Positions 31,491 to 40,081 of a DNA stretch of 43,730 nucleotides are shown here, piece after piece. Under the pieces are notes generated by a model. The model was not told where the DNA came from, made no database searches, and worked only from the letters and a program-made list of their open reading frames with translations. Where the stretch lies: the NCBI GenBank assembly GCA_036524675.1, contig DATDBU010000117.1:1-43730 (forward strand), given 5' to 3'. This DNA comes from DATDAW01 sp036524675. Its GTDB lineage: Bacteria > Verrucomicrobiota > Verrucomicrobiia > Chthoniobacterales > DASVRZ01. Position numbers and translations under genes: made by a program. Within the stretch, counting starts at the first letter, position 1; every line of letters begins with the position of its first letter.

Positions 31491-32179
31491 ATCCTCCAAA
31501 GTGGACGGCTTCCGCCGAATTCATTCACTTCTCCTGACGTGTTCCGTGCAACGTACACCGTAAACCAAATGATGCCGCCATAGGTGAGTGTGAGCAACGT
31601 TGCAACCAGCCAGGCCGGAAAATGCGCGACACCGAGCGCTCTGTAAAAGTCGCCGAACGATTTCACTTTTGGTTCGGCGTGAATAAAAATTTTCGTCAGC
31701 CACGCCACGAGAATAATGCCGAAAAGAAACACGTAATTCCGTTTCATCCGGCGTCCGACCGCTTCCACGACGCTGATTTTGAATGATGGAAGGATCAGGT
31801 CTTCACAGACCAATTTTCGCCAGTCGCCCTCCAGCATTCTCTGATTTTGCAGCAGTAACGGCACGAGGAAATGTGCCTCGAGCATTCGAACCCGTGCCCG
31901 AAATGCATCGTAAAACCGGTAACGCCGCGCCTCGATCCAAAGCATCATGAATACGATGGCGATGTTGAAAAAGAAGATGATATGCGGCAACGCCGGAACG
32001 GAAAACGCCACCGTGATGAGGGTTGTCGTGCAGGTGATCGCCCATGTGGTGGTTACATCCAGGCGCTGCCTCCACACCATGATCCGGCTGAGTTCGCCCC
32101 GATAAAAATGGGACATTGCCGTCACGTACGACGAGCTATTGATGTCGGGCCGGGTGGGGATAGTGTCGGTTTCAGGCAT
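31487..32179 (-). CDS. DUF2270 membrane protein
   Basis: 230 residues. NSSSYVTAMSHFYRGELSRI, then MVWRQRLDVTTTWAIT is the family signature near residue 15. Four membrane segments: two adjacent ones (~45-85) and two nearer the C-terminus (~150-205). Function unknown; inner membrane by prediction. It is coupled to mazG by a 4-bp overlap and lies 24 bp after the rhomboid-like gene. Confidence 0.85.
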   Translation of the reverse strand: MPETDTIPTRPDINSSSYVTAMSHFYRGELSRIMVWRQRLDVTTTWAITCTTTLITVAFSVPALPHIIFFFNIAIVFMMLWIEARRYRFYDAFRARVRMLEAHFLVPLLLQNQRMLEGDWRKLVCEDLILPSFKISVVEAVGRRMKRNYVFLFGIILVAWLTKIFIHAEPKVKSFGDFYRALGVAHFPAWLVATLLTLTYGGIIWFTVYVARNTSGEVNEFGGSRPLWRI

Positions 32180-32203
32180 GAGTCGCGGAGAAATCCGGAT
32201 GGG

Positions 32204-33091
32204 TTATTTCCCGGACTCTTTACGCTGCAACGCTCCGCTTGCTCGTTCCAGCGCGGCTCGCTCGCGGGGCGTCAGGCTGTTTATGCCGCGCTTGGCGATC
32301 TTGTCGAGAATCGGATCAATGGAGGAAACTGGATCGTCGCTCAAAGACGTGGAGCCGCTTGAAGTGGGGGAAGATTTCCGGCGGACAGTGGCGGATGAGG
32401 AGACGCTCGCAGATGGTTTGTTGACGACGGTAAATTTCGGTTTGCGGCGAAATGAGGGCATCCGAATATTCCAGCTCTCCGGCAACCAATCTCCGCGCCC
32501 CCAAAAGCGGGTCATCGCGAAGGCGATGCCTGCCGCGAGCCAAAGTTGGACGAAGGCAGCGACGTTGCGTTGTGCCAGATAAATAAGGCTGTAAATCGCC
32601 AGATAAATCCATGCCAGCCACTTTGCGGTAATTGCAAAAAAGAATGCCACCCCAGGATAGGTGACTGCAAACATTAGAAAAATCCCGAAATGTACGTCCG
32701 TCGGCCCGATTAGCGGCACGTTCAAGACCGGGATGAGCGCCACAATGGCCGGGATCAGTGTCAGAGCCGCGTAGCTGATCAGAAAATTTCTGCTGCCGTA
32801 AAAACGTTCCACTTCGCGCCCGAACCACCACAGCATCAGCATGCCGACGGCAAACCAGAGACTCGGTTGATTCAGAAAAATGTACGACGCAAGACGCCAG
32901 AGCTGGAGTTTGTGAATGATCAATCCCGGTTCATACGCCAGCGCGTAAACCCATCCCGTAGAGCCGCCAAGAATCGCCCAAATGACCATGCTCGCCACAT
33001 GTAAAATGATGAGCAATTCGGTCCAGTAAATTGGGAATCGGCCGATCACCGTAAGCGGTGTGTAATCGTCAGATCTTCCCTCTGTGAACAT
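32204..33091 (-). CDS. Rhomboid-like membrane protein without catalytic serine
   Basis: 295 residues. Six hydrophobic segments in the first ~205 residues with rhomboid-type features: YEPGLIIHKLQLWRLASYIF, WWFGREVERFYGSRNFL. At the place where proteases have GxSG, this protein reads IGPTDVHFGIF, so no serine nucleophile is present. The cytoplasmic tail is Ser/Lys-rich and ends in DPILDKIAKRGINSLTPRER, a short domain often attached to such proteins. It is probably a non-proteolytic rhomboid. It is the first gene of the seven-gene minus-strand run. Confidence 0.8.
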   Translation of the reverse strand: MFTEGRSDDYTPLTVIGRFPIYWTELLIILHVASMVIWAILGGSTGWVYALAYEPGLIIHKLQLWRLASYIFLNQPSLWFAVGMLMLWWFGREVERFYGSRNFLISYAALTLIPAIVALIPVLNVPLIGPTDVHFGIFLMFAVTYPGVAFFFAITAKWLAWIYLAIYSLIYLAQRNVAAFVQLWLAAGIAFAMTRFWGRGDWLPESWNIRMPSFRRKPKFTVVNKPSASVSSSATVRRKSSPTSSGSTSLSDDPVSSIDPILDKIAKRGINSLTPRERAALERASGALQRKESGK

Positions 33092-33195
33092 GATTCAATC
33101 GATACGCGAAATGATCCGGATTCACAAGACGCGATATGGGCTCTGAGCTTGTTGCAGATTTGCTGCTCTGTGGTTTCGTTGTTGCCCGGCGAACC

Positions 33196-34227
33196 ATGAA
33201 AATTTCTCCCGTTTTGGGTGTTCTATTTTGCGCGGTCCCGGCTTTCGGGCAGGAAGCTCAGTTGGAGCAGGGGCAACGCGTCGAAAAAGCGATTCCGGTT
33301 TACAAAGACCCACCAAAGGCGCAGCCCGTTATTGCCGGCGATGGCTACACTGTTGTCGTTGATCCGATGACCGCCACGGTGACACCTGTCGCGGATGGCG
33401 TTACGAAATCGCTTCAACAGCAGGTCCGGTTCGCCATCGAACAGGTGATTTCGCCTTTCTTCTCCATTAAGTACGTCGCTGATACGGGTTATCTCACTCA
33501 GGAAACGGACCTGATCCGTCAGGAGAAGCAGCAGGCTGCTTATTGGACGATGCTGCAGCGACCTGCGCTCTCGTGGAAACCGCACAGCGGCACTGAAGTT
33601 GAAGTCGCATACGAAAAACGAGACCATCTGAATGATCAGCTGCTGACCGAGGACGCCCAGGCCGTCAGGGCACAAGCCACCACGAAGCTTTCAGAAAAAC
33701 AGTCGCTGCGATTGACTGCCCGGAACGAGGAGCGCCGCGGCTTTACTGGCGAAGAAAGCTCAGAAACGACGATCCAGATGGCGACGGAGCGATCCATTGG
33801 GACGGAGGATGTTCCGCTTAAGCTGCAGATCGGACCGGGTTATCAACGGAGCGGCACGGCCGATTCTACGGAGAACTCGAGGGTGTTCGTTGACGGCTCT
33901 GTCGTGTGGCAGGTCGATTCTTTCACCTCCCTGTCCGTAGGGCGCGGTATGGCTGGAAGCGGATTGTCGAATTTGCGTGAGTCGGTATTTATCGGCCTGC
34001 AGCACCGGATTTTTTCCAAGGCGGCCATTGAACTCCGTGCCGCTTCCCAGCGTTCCTGGACGGGGGATCCCGCTGAGGCCTACAGCATTTCTGCTGCGTC
34101 CACCGTCGCACTGGCCGAAGCACTTAGTGCGGGGTTGAGCGTCCGGTACCAGATGGGTAAGGAATCGGTTTTTTTCGGTTCCGAGAACCAAACATTTCTT
34201 TCTTTGTCGATTAACGGAAAGTTTTGA
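33196..34227 (+). CDS. Predicted outer-membrane beta-barrel protein
   Basis: 343 residues from ATG 33196, which gives a signal peptide MKISPVLGVLFCAVPAFGQ; the longer frame from 33136 hides it behind an Arg-rich extension. The mature part shows alternating strands such as TEVEVAYEKRDHLND, QSLRLTARNEERRGF and IELRAASQRSW, and ends LSLSINGKF with a terminal Phe. That favours a BAM-assembled outer-membrane barrel. No recognised family. It is divergent from the rhomboid-like gene. The 260 bp after it hold no gene. Confidence 0.7.
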   Translation: MKISPVLGVLFCAVPAFGQEAQLEQGQRVEKAIPVYKDPPKAQPVIAGDGYTVVVDPMTATVTPVADGVTKSLQQQVRFAIEQVISPFFSIKYVADTGYLTQETDLIRQEKQQAAYWTMLQRPALSWKPHSGTEVEVAYEKRDHLNDQLLTEDAQAVRAQATTKLSEKQSLRLTARNEERRGFTGEESSETTIQMATERSIGTEDVPLKLQIGPGYQRSGTADSTENSRVFVDGSVVWQVDSFTSLSVGRGMAGSGLSNLRESVFIGLQHRIFSKAAIELRAASQRSWTGDPAEAYSISAASTVALAEALSAGLSVRYQMGKESVFFGSENQTFLSLSINGKF

Positions 34228-34486
34228 TATAAGAAAAGTTTGTAGGGCAGTGAAGGGTGTACTCTCAATGAGTTGTAAGGAAATGTCTGGGCTTGCCATA
34301 ACGGCAAATTGCTGTTGAATATGCGGTCACGCTTTTCGACAAACGTTTCTCAATCGCGCCACCTCTGTGCGAACGACGAAGCTTTTTTCATCCTCCGAAA
34401 AGCAGCTACGCGGGCCGGCCGTGTTCCCCCTTGGGCGCGCCACTTTTGCCACGTTAACCTGAATCATTGATCACGAATACCCGCGT

Positions 34487-35062
34487 ATGCCCAAACGTTT
34501 GACTGCAGTCCGAAAGAAAAAAAGACTCGAACAACTCCGCGAAGCACAGCGCCGCCGCCGTACTCGGCTCAAAGAAAGCAGCCAGAAATTTGTGCAGATT
34601 ATTTTGCCGGAGACTGTTTTGGAAAAAGTCCGGCGATTGGCGGGTGAATCCGATCAAACCATTCAGGCATTGATATCGCAGATAGTCGAGCGGTCGGTCG
34701 GCCGGCTGGAAGAGGAGGACCGAAAAGAGAGAGACCCGGCCCGCGCCACCGCCGAGAATCGAATTGCCGATCCGGAAAACGATGCGGATGTAGAGAGCCC
34801 TGAGGAAGGTAAATCCGATAGTGACTCTGTTGAACCGGATGATGTGCCCGGAGAACGAGTCGAGGATTTTGCAGACGTTGCCGAACCTGAAGCGTCGCCG
34901 GAAGAAGAAGGGCTCACGTTTGAAAATTCGGCGGTGACGGTTGAATCCATGGGTGTTGCATCGCTCGCGGTGGACAGCAACGAATCGAGCGAAATCCTTG
35001 AAACATCTGAAACGGCTGGCATTAATCCAGTGGTCGGGAAGGCTCAGTTAAATTTGTTCTGA
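34487..35062 (+). CDS. RHH-like DNA-binding protein ending in a sliding-clamp motif
   Basis: 191 residues in three parts. Residues 1-33 are strongly basic (KRLTAVRKKKRLEQLREAQR). Residues ~35-68 read KFVQIILPETVLEKVRRLAG, then TIQALISQIVERSV, a strand-helix-helix layout like a ribbon-helix-helix domain. Residues ~75-180 are acidic and low-complexity. The last five residues, QLNLF (187-191), match the DnaN beta-clamp-binding consensus QL[S/D]LF. I infer a DNA-binding protein tethered to the replication clamp. No family name is known to me. It is transcribed alone, toward the M23 gene. The basic and acidic halves could also make it chromatin-like. Confidence 0.75.
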   Translation: MPKRLTAVRKKKRLEQLREAQRRRRTRLKESSQKFVQIILPETVLEKVRRLAGESDQTIQALISQIVERSVGRLEEEDRKERDPARATAENRIADPENDADVESPEEGKSDSDSVEPDDVPGERVEDFADVAEPEASPEEEGLTFENSAVTVESMGVASLAVDSNESSEILETSETAGINPVVGKAQLNLF

Positions 35063-35152
35063 AACCGTCGCGTTTATGCTGTGTCCCCCCAGGCAGATCG
35101 AGCCTGCCGCTGGAATGACATCCAGGAACGACGACAATTGGCCGCAGCCCGG

Positions 35153-35824
35153 TCATCTTTCCTGATTGGCGTAACGGGGCGTTAGTGCCGGATTGCCAGG
35201 CACCATTGTAAATGTGTTGAGCGCAATGGGATACGCTCGAGAGCTTGATTGCAGGCTGCGATGGCTTTCGATGAACTTTGTCGGGTCAAAATAGTTGTCG
35301 AAGTCTCGTTTGAATGACGATTGCAGCACGCCAATCGCCAGATTCTTTCGCAGCTCAAAATGGAGATGTGCAGTATAGCGACCGCCTCCGGTACCAATGG
35401 TGCCGAGTAACTGGCGCCGCCTTACTTGCTGGCCCTCGCGGACGAGAATCCGGTCAAGATGCCCATACAGGCTGTCCACGAATAGAACGCGCCCATTTTC
35501 TATGTACGTGTGGCGTACAATGACGACATTTCCCCAACCCATGTTTGCGTTGCGAGCCAGCACGACCAACCCGTGAGCGGCCGCATTGACGGGAGCTCCG
35601 ATGTCGCTGTCACCGCCCAGTCGCCCGTTCCAATCTTCTCCCATATGAGCATTGGCACGAAAACCACGTGACTTGTAATAGTCGTCCGCCGTGCCGCCAC
35701 CTACAGGGTAGTCAAAGCCGTCGGCGAGGCGCGTCATGCCTACATTACGGGCAAACTGCTGAGCTTGAGCGCCGAACGTCAGGAGAAAAAACGCTAACAG
35801 CGTTGCGTGGAGGAGATTACGCAT
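35153..35824 (-). CDS. Secreted M23 (LytM) peptidase
   Basis: 223 residues with signal peptide (MRNLLHATLLAFFLLTFGAQ, cleavage after AQA). The zinc motif HMGEDWNG (His ~60, Asp ~64) and the second motif AHLHFEL (HxH ~153-155) are both present, so the metal site looks complete. LytM peptidases cleave peptide cross-links of peptidoglycan in the periplasm, or activate amidases when degenerate. The core is about 120 residues and the C-terminal ~50 have no motif. It is monocistronic. Confidence 0.9.
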   Translation of the reverse strand: MRNLLHATLLAFFLLTFGAQAQQFARNVGMTRLADGFDYPVGGGTADDYYKSRGFRANAHMGEDWNGRLGGDSDIGAPVNAAAHGLVVLARNANMGWGNVVIVRHTYIENGRVLFVDSLYGHLDRILVREGQQVRRRQLLGTIGTGGGRYTAHLHFELRKNLAIGVLQSSFKRDFDNYFDPTKFIESHRSLQSSSRAYPIALNTFTMVPGNPALTPRYANQER

Positions 35825-35976
35825 CGCGGAAGTTTGTAGGTGGGCGCAACGAATGCCGGCAAGCCTTTTTCTAAAAAAATTCCGATTCTGCGTTTTTTAG
35901 ACCTGCAAGATTGCGCGGACAGCGGAGGCAATCTGCCTAAAAAGGCAGTGGAAGAATTGCTGCCCGGCCGTCCCCG

Positions 35977-36411
35977 TTATTGCTTTACGCGTGTCCAGAC
36001 CTGACTGCGGCCAATGAGCGAAATGCCGATGAATCCGCGCACGGTGATGGTGTCGTCATCCTTCAGTCGAAGAAAGCTCGAATACGTCTTCCCGTTGTGG
36101 GGGTCGTAAACGGTGCCTTTTTCCCAGAGACCAGACGTTCCGGCAGCCGGGATGAAATCTTTCAAAAAGACCAATCCGATGATGGGGTCGTTGCGCTTAC
36201 TGGGATCGGGATTGTTATAGTCAATTTTGGGTCCGCCTTCGTAATTTGGCTCTTTGAGGTAAATGATCTTCCCGAAGAGTTTTCCGTCTTTTTCGTAAAT
36301 CTCGAAATTTGCTTCTTTGTTCTCGGTCGTCCAAAAGCCAATTGGAGAGCCAGCGAAAGCTACAGTGACGGCAATCATCCATATAAGCACGAGCGAAACG
36401 CAGCGATTCAT
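35977..36411 (-). CDS. DUF2147 secreted protein
   Basis: 144 residues from ATG 36411, which gives a signal peptide MNRCVSLVLIWMIAVTVAFA; the frame's earlier start at 36462 would bury it. The mature start SPIGFWTTENKEANFEIYEK, the middle FLKDFIPAAGTSGLWEKGTV and YDPHNGKTYSSFLRL are the DUF2147 pattern (lipocalin-like beta structure, periplasmic). Function unknown. A CTGCC/GGCAG hairpin at about 35934-35949 lies downstream of it. Confidence 0.88.
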   Translation of the reverse strand: MNRCVSLVLIWMIAVTVAFAGSPIGFWTTENKEANFEIYEKDGKLFGKIIYLKEPNYEGGPKIDYNNPDPSKRNDPIIGLVFLKDFIPAAGTSGLWEKGTVYDPHNGKTYSSFLRLKDDDTITVRGFIGISLIGRSQVWTRVKQ

Positions 36412-36492
36412 AAACTTGCGAAATAAGTTTATCGCAAATTCACAAGCAACTACCAGCGTCAAAATGCCGTTCCGGACTTTGGCAGGTAGCCG

Positions 36493-37833
36493 TCACAAAG
36501 TTGCAAAGCATCGGTCAAGGACATCGAGCATGAAGTCGGCGTCGGTCCGGGTAAGACACATGGGCGGTTTGATTCGCAGCACATTCCCGAAAAAGCCGCC
36601 TTTGCCGATGATGAGACCCAAATCCTTGGCGGTCTCGAAGACGCGCAGGGTCTCGTCCTTCGCGGGCTCCTTGGTCTTGCGGTCTTTCACCAGTTCGACG
36701 CCGATCATGAGGCCTTTTCCCCGAACGTCGCCGATGACCAAGTGCTTGTCGGCAAGCTTTTGGAGCCCAGGGATGAGGTGGTTGCCGACCATAAGTGAGT
36801 TGGCCTGGAGATTTTCCCGATCGATGACTTCGAGGACTGCCTTCGCTTGGGCCATGCTGACGGGGTTGCCGCCGAACGTGTTGAAATGGACGCGTTGGGT
36901 AAGCGTCCGGGCGATTTCGGGCGTGGTTACCACAGCAGCGAGCGGTACCCCGTTTCCGATTCCTTTTGCCATGGTGACAATGTCGGGGATGACGCCCTGC
37001 GTCTCGAAACCCCAGAAGTGGGTTCCGGTGCGACCGAACCCTGTCTGGACTTCATCGGCAATACAGATTCCGCCGGCTGCGCGGACATATTCATACGCGG
37101 TTTTGAGATAACCATCGGGGAAGACGGTTGTGCCGCCGACGCCTTGAATCGACTCTGCGATGAAGGCTGCAACGCGTCCGGATGAGCCGAACTGAATCAT
37201 TTCCTTAACATCTGCCGCATATTTTGAGCCCGCTTCCGGGTCATCGTATCCGTAAACGCCACGGTAACGATCCGGCGCGAGTGCGTGCTGAACGCCGAAA
37301 CTATGTGGGACGTTGAATTTCCAATTTGAATGTGACGTAAGCCCCATCGTGGACGTGCTTCCGCCGTGATACGCGTTCCGGAGAGCGATGATGTCGAAAT
37401 TGCCCGTGTAAGCGCGCGCCATGAGCAGGGCGAGATCGTTGGCTTCAGAACCGGAATTGGTAAAATAGCAGACCTTCAAATCGCCGGGCATTTTTGCGGC
37501 AAGCGCGGCGGCGTATTCGGCGATGTTGGGGTGGAGATAAATGGATGTGCTGTGCTGGAGAAGCGAGTTTTGGCGGTTGGTGGCCGCGAGGACGTGGGGA
37601 TGGCAATGCCCGACGCTGATGGTGACGATGCCTCCAAACGCGTCGAGATAACGGCGTCCGTGTTCGTCGAACAGGTACTGCCCTTTGCCTTCGACGAGCA
37701 TGATGGGGTTTTTGTAATAAAGGAAAATGCCCGGATTGAGAAATTCTCGGCGCAACGCGGCGACCTCTGCGGCGCTTGGGCCGGTGTAAGGCTGCGGAGC
37801 GTAGTCAAAAGGCGGAAGCGTCGGGTTGGACAT
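36493..37833 (-). CDS. Class III aminotransferase (AGXT2-like)
   Basis: 446 residues from ATG 37833 (an ATG at 37893 would add 20 unconserved residues). It has YLDAFGGIVTISVGHCHPHV, FTNSGSEANDLAL for PLP phosphate, IADEVQTGFGRTG with the Asp that contacts the pyridine nitrogen, and the PLP lysine in TMAKGIGNGVPLAAV. The pattern fits alanine-glyoxylate aminotransferase 2 and related omega-amino-acid transaminases. The amino donor cannot be fixed from sequence. It is monocistronic. Confidence 0.9.
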   Translation of the reverse strand: MSNPTLPPFDYAPQPYTGPSAAEVAALRREFLNPGIFLYYKNPIMLVEGKGQYLFDEHGRRYLDAFGGIVTISVGHCHPHVLAATNRQNSLLQHSTSIYLHPNIAEYAAALAAKMPGDLKVCYFTNSGSEANDLALLMARAYTGNFDIIALRNAYHGGSTSTMGLTSHSNWKFNVPHSFGVQHALAPDRYRGVYGYDDPEAGSKYAADVKEMIQFGSSGRVAAFIAESIQGVGGTTVFPDGYLKTAYEYVRAAGGICIADEVQTGFGRTGTHFWGFETQGVIPDIVTMAKGIGNGVPLAAVVTTPEIARTLTQRVHFNTFGGNPVSMAQAKAVLEVIDRENLQANSLMVGNHLIPGLQKLADKHLVIGDVRGKGLMIGVELVKDRKTKEPAKDETLRVFETAKDLGLIIGKGGFFGNVLRIKPPMCLTRTDADFMLDVLDRCFATL

Positions 37834-38554
37834 GGACTTATTCCTTAGCGGTATCCTCGAGGCTTTTCCAGCGTGCGCTGAAAGCGGAGGCACGGACCGA
37901 ACTCAACGCCATGTGGGTAATTCTGGAATACGTTTGGCTTGGCAGGTTATACCGGATGCGCAACTGGCGGCAATCGTGCCACCGGAAAAATCGCAGGCTT
38001 GGCGGGCATGCAGAAAACGAAGATGCACGTTGTACTTGAGGGACGTGGACAGCTCGCGTAAAGGCGAACTACATGTCGAATCGATCCTCGATGGGATTTT
38101 CCGGAGATAAAAACCGATGAATACCTCGGCTCGACTTCTATCAAGGCGCTCCCTGCACGAGACCCCGCGTTTATTCAAGACTCGGTCGTCGTTCGGACTG
38201 GTCTCGGCGCGCTTCATATCCGGCGGGAGCTCTGCGGGTCGCGTTTTAACGTGCGCCTCGGCGAAGCTGACAGGATGCGGACGGCGCCGCGTTTCTGATG
38301 GATCGAACGGAATGACGACGTGGATGCATGGAGGACATTCGTTGTGGCGAAGTAGGTCACCGGCACGGAGATTAGTGTGTGGGTGTTTGAGAAAAACCTA
38401 GTGATGATTGTTCTCATAACTTTGAAGGTCGGCGTCCCGAAACATTGCATATGCTAGTATAGCAATCTGGCTGCGCTATCTTTAGAACACCGAAATAGCA
38501 TTTTTAGCTTGCTTTCGGTTTTCATTGATCAGATAGGTGGCGTTACAATCTAAA
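37834..38554. other. Gene-free stretch before the PEP-CTERM gene
   Basis: No reading frame here has a recognisable domain, a plausible ribosome site or a clean start, on either strand. The one structure seen is a hairpin at 38489-38519 (ACCGAAA with TTTCGGT around a T-rich loop, then TTTTC). It may end an upstream transcript or act in the leader of the PEP-CTERM gene. Confidence 0.5.
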
Positions 38555-38561
38555 AAGGAGG
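38555..38561 (+). promoter_or_regulatory. Strong Shine-Dalgarno AAGGAGG
   Basis: AAGGAGG lies seven bases before ATG 38569. It is one of the strongest ribosome sites in the window, where most genes have weak or no such site, and suggests that the PEP-CTERM protein can be made in large amount. Confidence 0.75.
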
Positions 38562-38568
38562 ATATATC

Positions 38569-39435
38569 ATGAAGAAGCACGACTACTCATTAGCTCGGCT
38601 TGCACTACTATCAGTCACGGCCAGCTTGACCATTACCAGTGGCGCCTTCGGTGCCCTCACTACTTTCTCCGAAGGCGGAGATTCCACGCCGGGATCAATC
38701 CTGGATACTGTCAATGCGTTCCGAAGTGCCTTGGGGGACCCCAATAACGGTAATGCACCGGGCCCCCTTGCCAGCGGTCGCCGCGAAATCAACTGGGATG
38801 GGGGCGGGTCGGCTACAAGCCCTTCATTGACGCCGTTCGACGGCTTCCTGAACAATCGAGGAGCGCGCTTCACTACTCCAGGTTTCGGATTCGTGCAAGC
38901 GCCGCCGACCGGGTTCGATACCGTGTTCAGTAATCCAAACCTGAGCGACACGTTCGGAGTGTTCAGCCAACAGCGCCTTTTTTCACCGGTTCTCAGCAAC
39001 ATCACCGACGTGTTCTTCTTCATTCCAGGCACGAACGGTGCCGTGCCGGCCACGGTTAGCGGTTTTGGCGCGGTATTCACCGACGTGGATTTGAATGGCA
39101 GCACGACGCTTCAGTTTTTTGATGGTGGCGGCAACGTTATTTTCAGCGGCATCGTCCCCCCCGGTATCGTTAGCGACCAAAGCCTATCTTTCTTTGGAGC
39201 GATAGGCAACGCGGGTGAACAAATCTCTCGGGTGCGTATTACCAGCGGTAACACCGCGATTGGTCCGAACTTCGAGAATCCAAACGTGGAGACCGTCGAT
39301 GTCGTCGCGATGGACGATTTCATTTACTCGGAGCCTGTTCCTGAGCCGAGGGTTTTCGGGATGGTCATCGTTGGAATGGCTTTGTTGATTTGCTTTCGAC
39401 GAAAGTCTTTCAAACTAGGGAATTCATCCCGCTAG
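38569..39435 (+). CDS. PEP-CTERM sorted extracellular protein
   Basis: 288 residues. A signal peptide (LARLALLSVTASLTITSGAFGA) leads into a low-cysteine, Gly/Asn/Ser/Phe-rich beta-type domain. The tail is SEPVPEPRVFGMVIVGMALL, then ICFRRKSFK: the PEP motif, a hydrophobic helix and a basic end, the signal that exosortase/XrtA-type enzymes cut. It is thus exported and probably kept in an extracellular matrix. No exosortase gene is in the window. Phrases such as VSGFGAVFTDVD are common in such proteins. Function unknown. Confidence 0.88.
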   Translation: MKKHDYSLARLALLSVTASLTITSGAFGALTTFSEGGDSTPGSILDTVNAFRSALGDPNNGNAPGPLASGRREINWDGGGSATSPSLTPFDGFLNNRGARFTTPGFGFVQAPPTGFDTVFSNPNLSDTFGVFSQQRLFSPVLSNITDVFFFIPGTNGAVPATVSGFGAVFTDVDLNGSTTLQFFDGGGNVIFSGIVPPGIVSDQSLSFFGAIGNAGEQISRVRITSGNTAIGPNFENPNVETVDVVAMDDFIYSEPVPEPRVFGMVIVGMALLICFRRKSFKLGNSSR

Positions 39436-39468
39436 CCTCGCAGGCCCCGGCCACAGGAGAACGAGACT

Positions 39469-39527
39469 CCGGCTACAGGAGAACGTTGTAGCCGGTTATC
39501 TCAGGTTTTCCGGCCTCGGTTTTTTTA
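39469..39527 (+). terminator. Terminator region after the PEP-CTERM gene
   Basis: CCGGCTACA (39469-39477) pairs perfectly with TGTAGCCGG (39487-39495). About 25 bp later a run of seven T (GGTTTTTTTAAG) follows a GC-rich CCGGCCTCGG. The left part also contains a 17-bp imperfect direct repeat (CCGGCCACAGGAGAACG and CCGGCTACAGGAGAACG). Confidence 0.5.
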
Positions 39528-39578
39528 AGTAAGACTTAGGCATTGTTCGCTGATCAGAAACTCCAATTGCCTCATTGC

Positions 39579-39949
39579 CTATACGTGCTGATCTATCAGA
39601 ATCGTGTTTCCATCTGGATCAACGATCATAACGCTAGCGGGGCCACTGGAGCTTTCGTCTGCTTCTGAAATTATGGTTATGCCACGCTCTTTGAGCTGGC
39701 GCTGCAATTCTCGCACGTCCGTGAATTCGCGCAGTTGCTGCGCATCGCTACTCCAGCCTGGGTTGAAAGTAAGAATGTTCTTATCGAAGATGCCCTGAAA
39801 CAACCCGATGGCGTGGTCACCATTCTTCATGATCAGCCAGTTCTGCGATTGGTCTCCTGCGAAAATGGTAAAGCCCAGCTTTTCGTAAAAGAGCTTCGAC
39901 ACCTCGATATTTTTACAGCGAAGCTAACAGAGAAAGCTCCCAGTTCCAT
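39579..39949 (-). pseudogene. VOC/glyoxalase-family gene with a 1-base frameshift
   Basis: The main frame, from a GTG at 39902, reads SKLFYEKLGFTIFAGDQSQN, then NGDHAIGLFQG and ASVMIVDPDGNTILIDQHV, the usual VOC fold with its C-terminal half. The natural N-terminus MELGAFSVSFAVK (ATG 39949) is in another frame. One base is missing in the run of five A on the coding strand (39910-39914); with six A the two join as AVKNIEVSKLFYEK. This is either a real decay or a sequence error. VOC proteins include bleomycin-resistance and glyoxalase types; the function here is unknown. Confidence 0.72.
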
Positions 39950-40081
39950 TTGTCTTCGGTATTGTGGCGGTTCATAGAAAAATTCCGGCCCACGAACAAG
40001 GCCAAAATCAGCACTACCGTCACAGGGCGCGGGCGACGAAGTCATGCGAGGTGCTTCGCTACCTGATGTTCGATGAAGCGG

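Noticed and set aside
37834..38400. 94-residue plus-strand ORFs before the PEP-CTERM gene
   Set aside because: No domain, no ribosome site, and composition unlike the neighbouring genes; I treat the stretch as gene-free.
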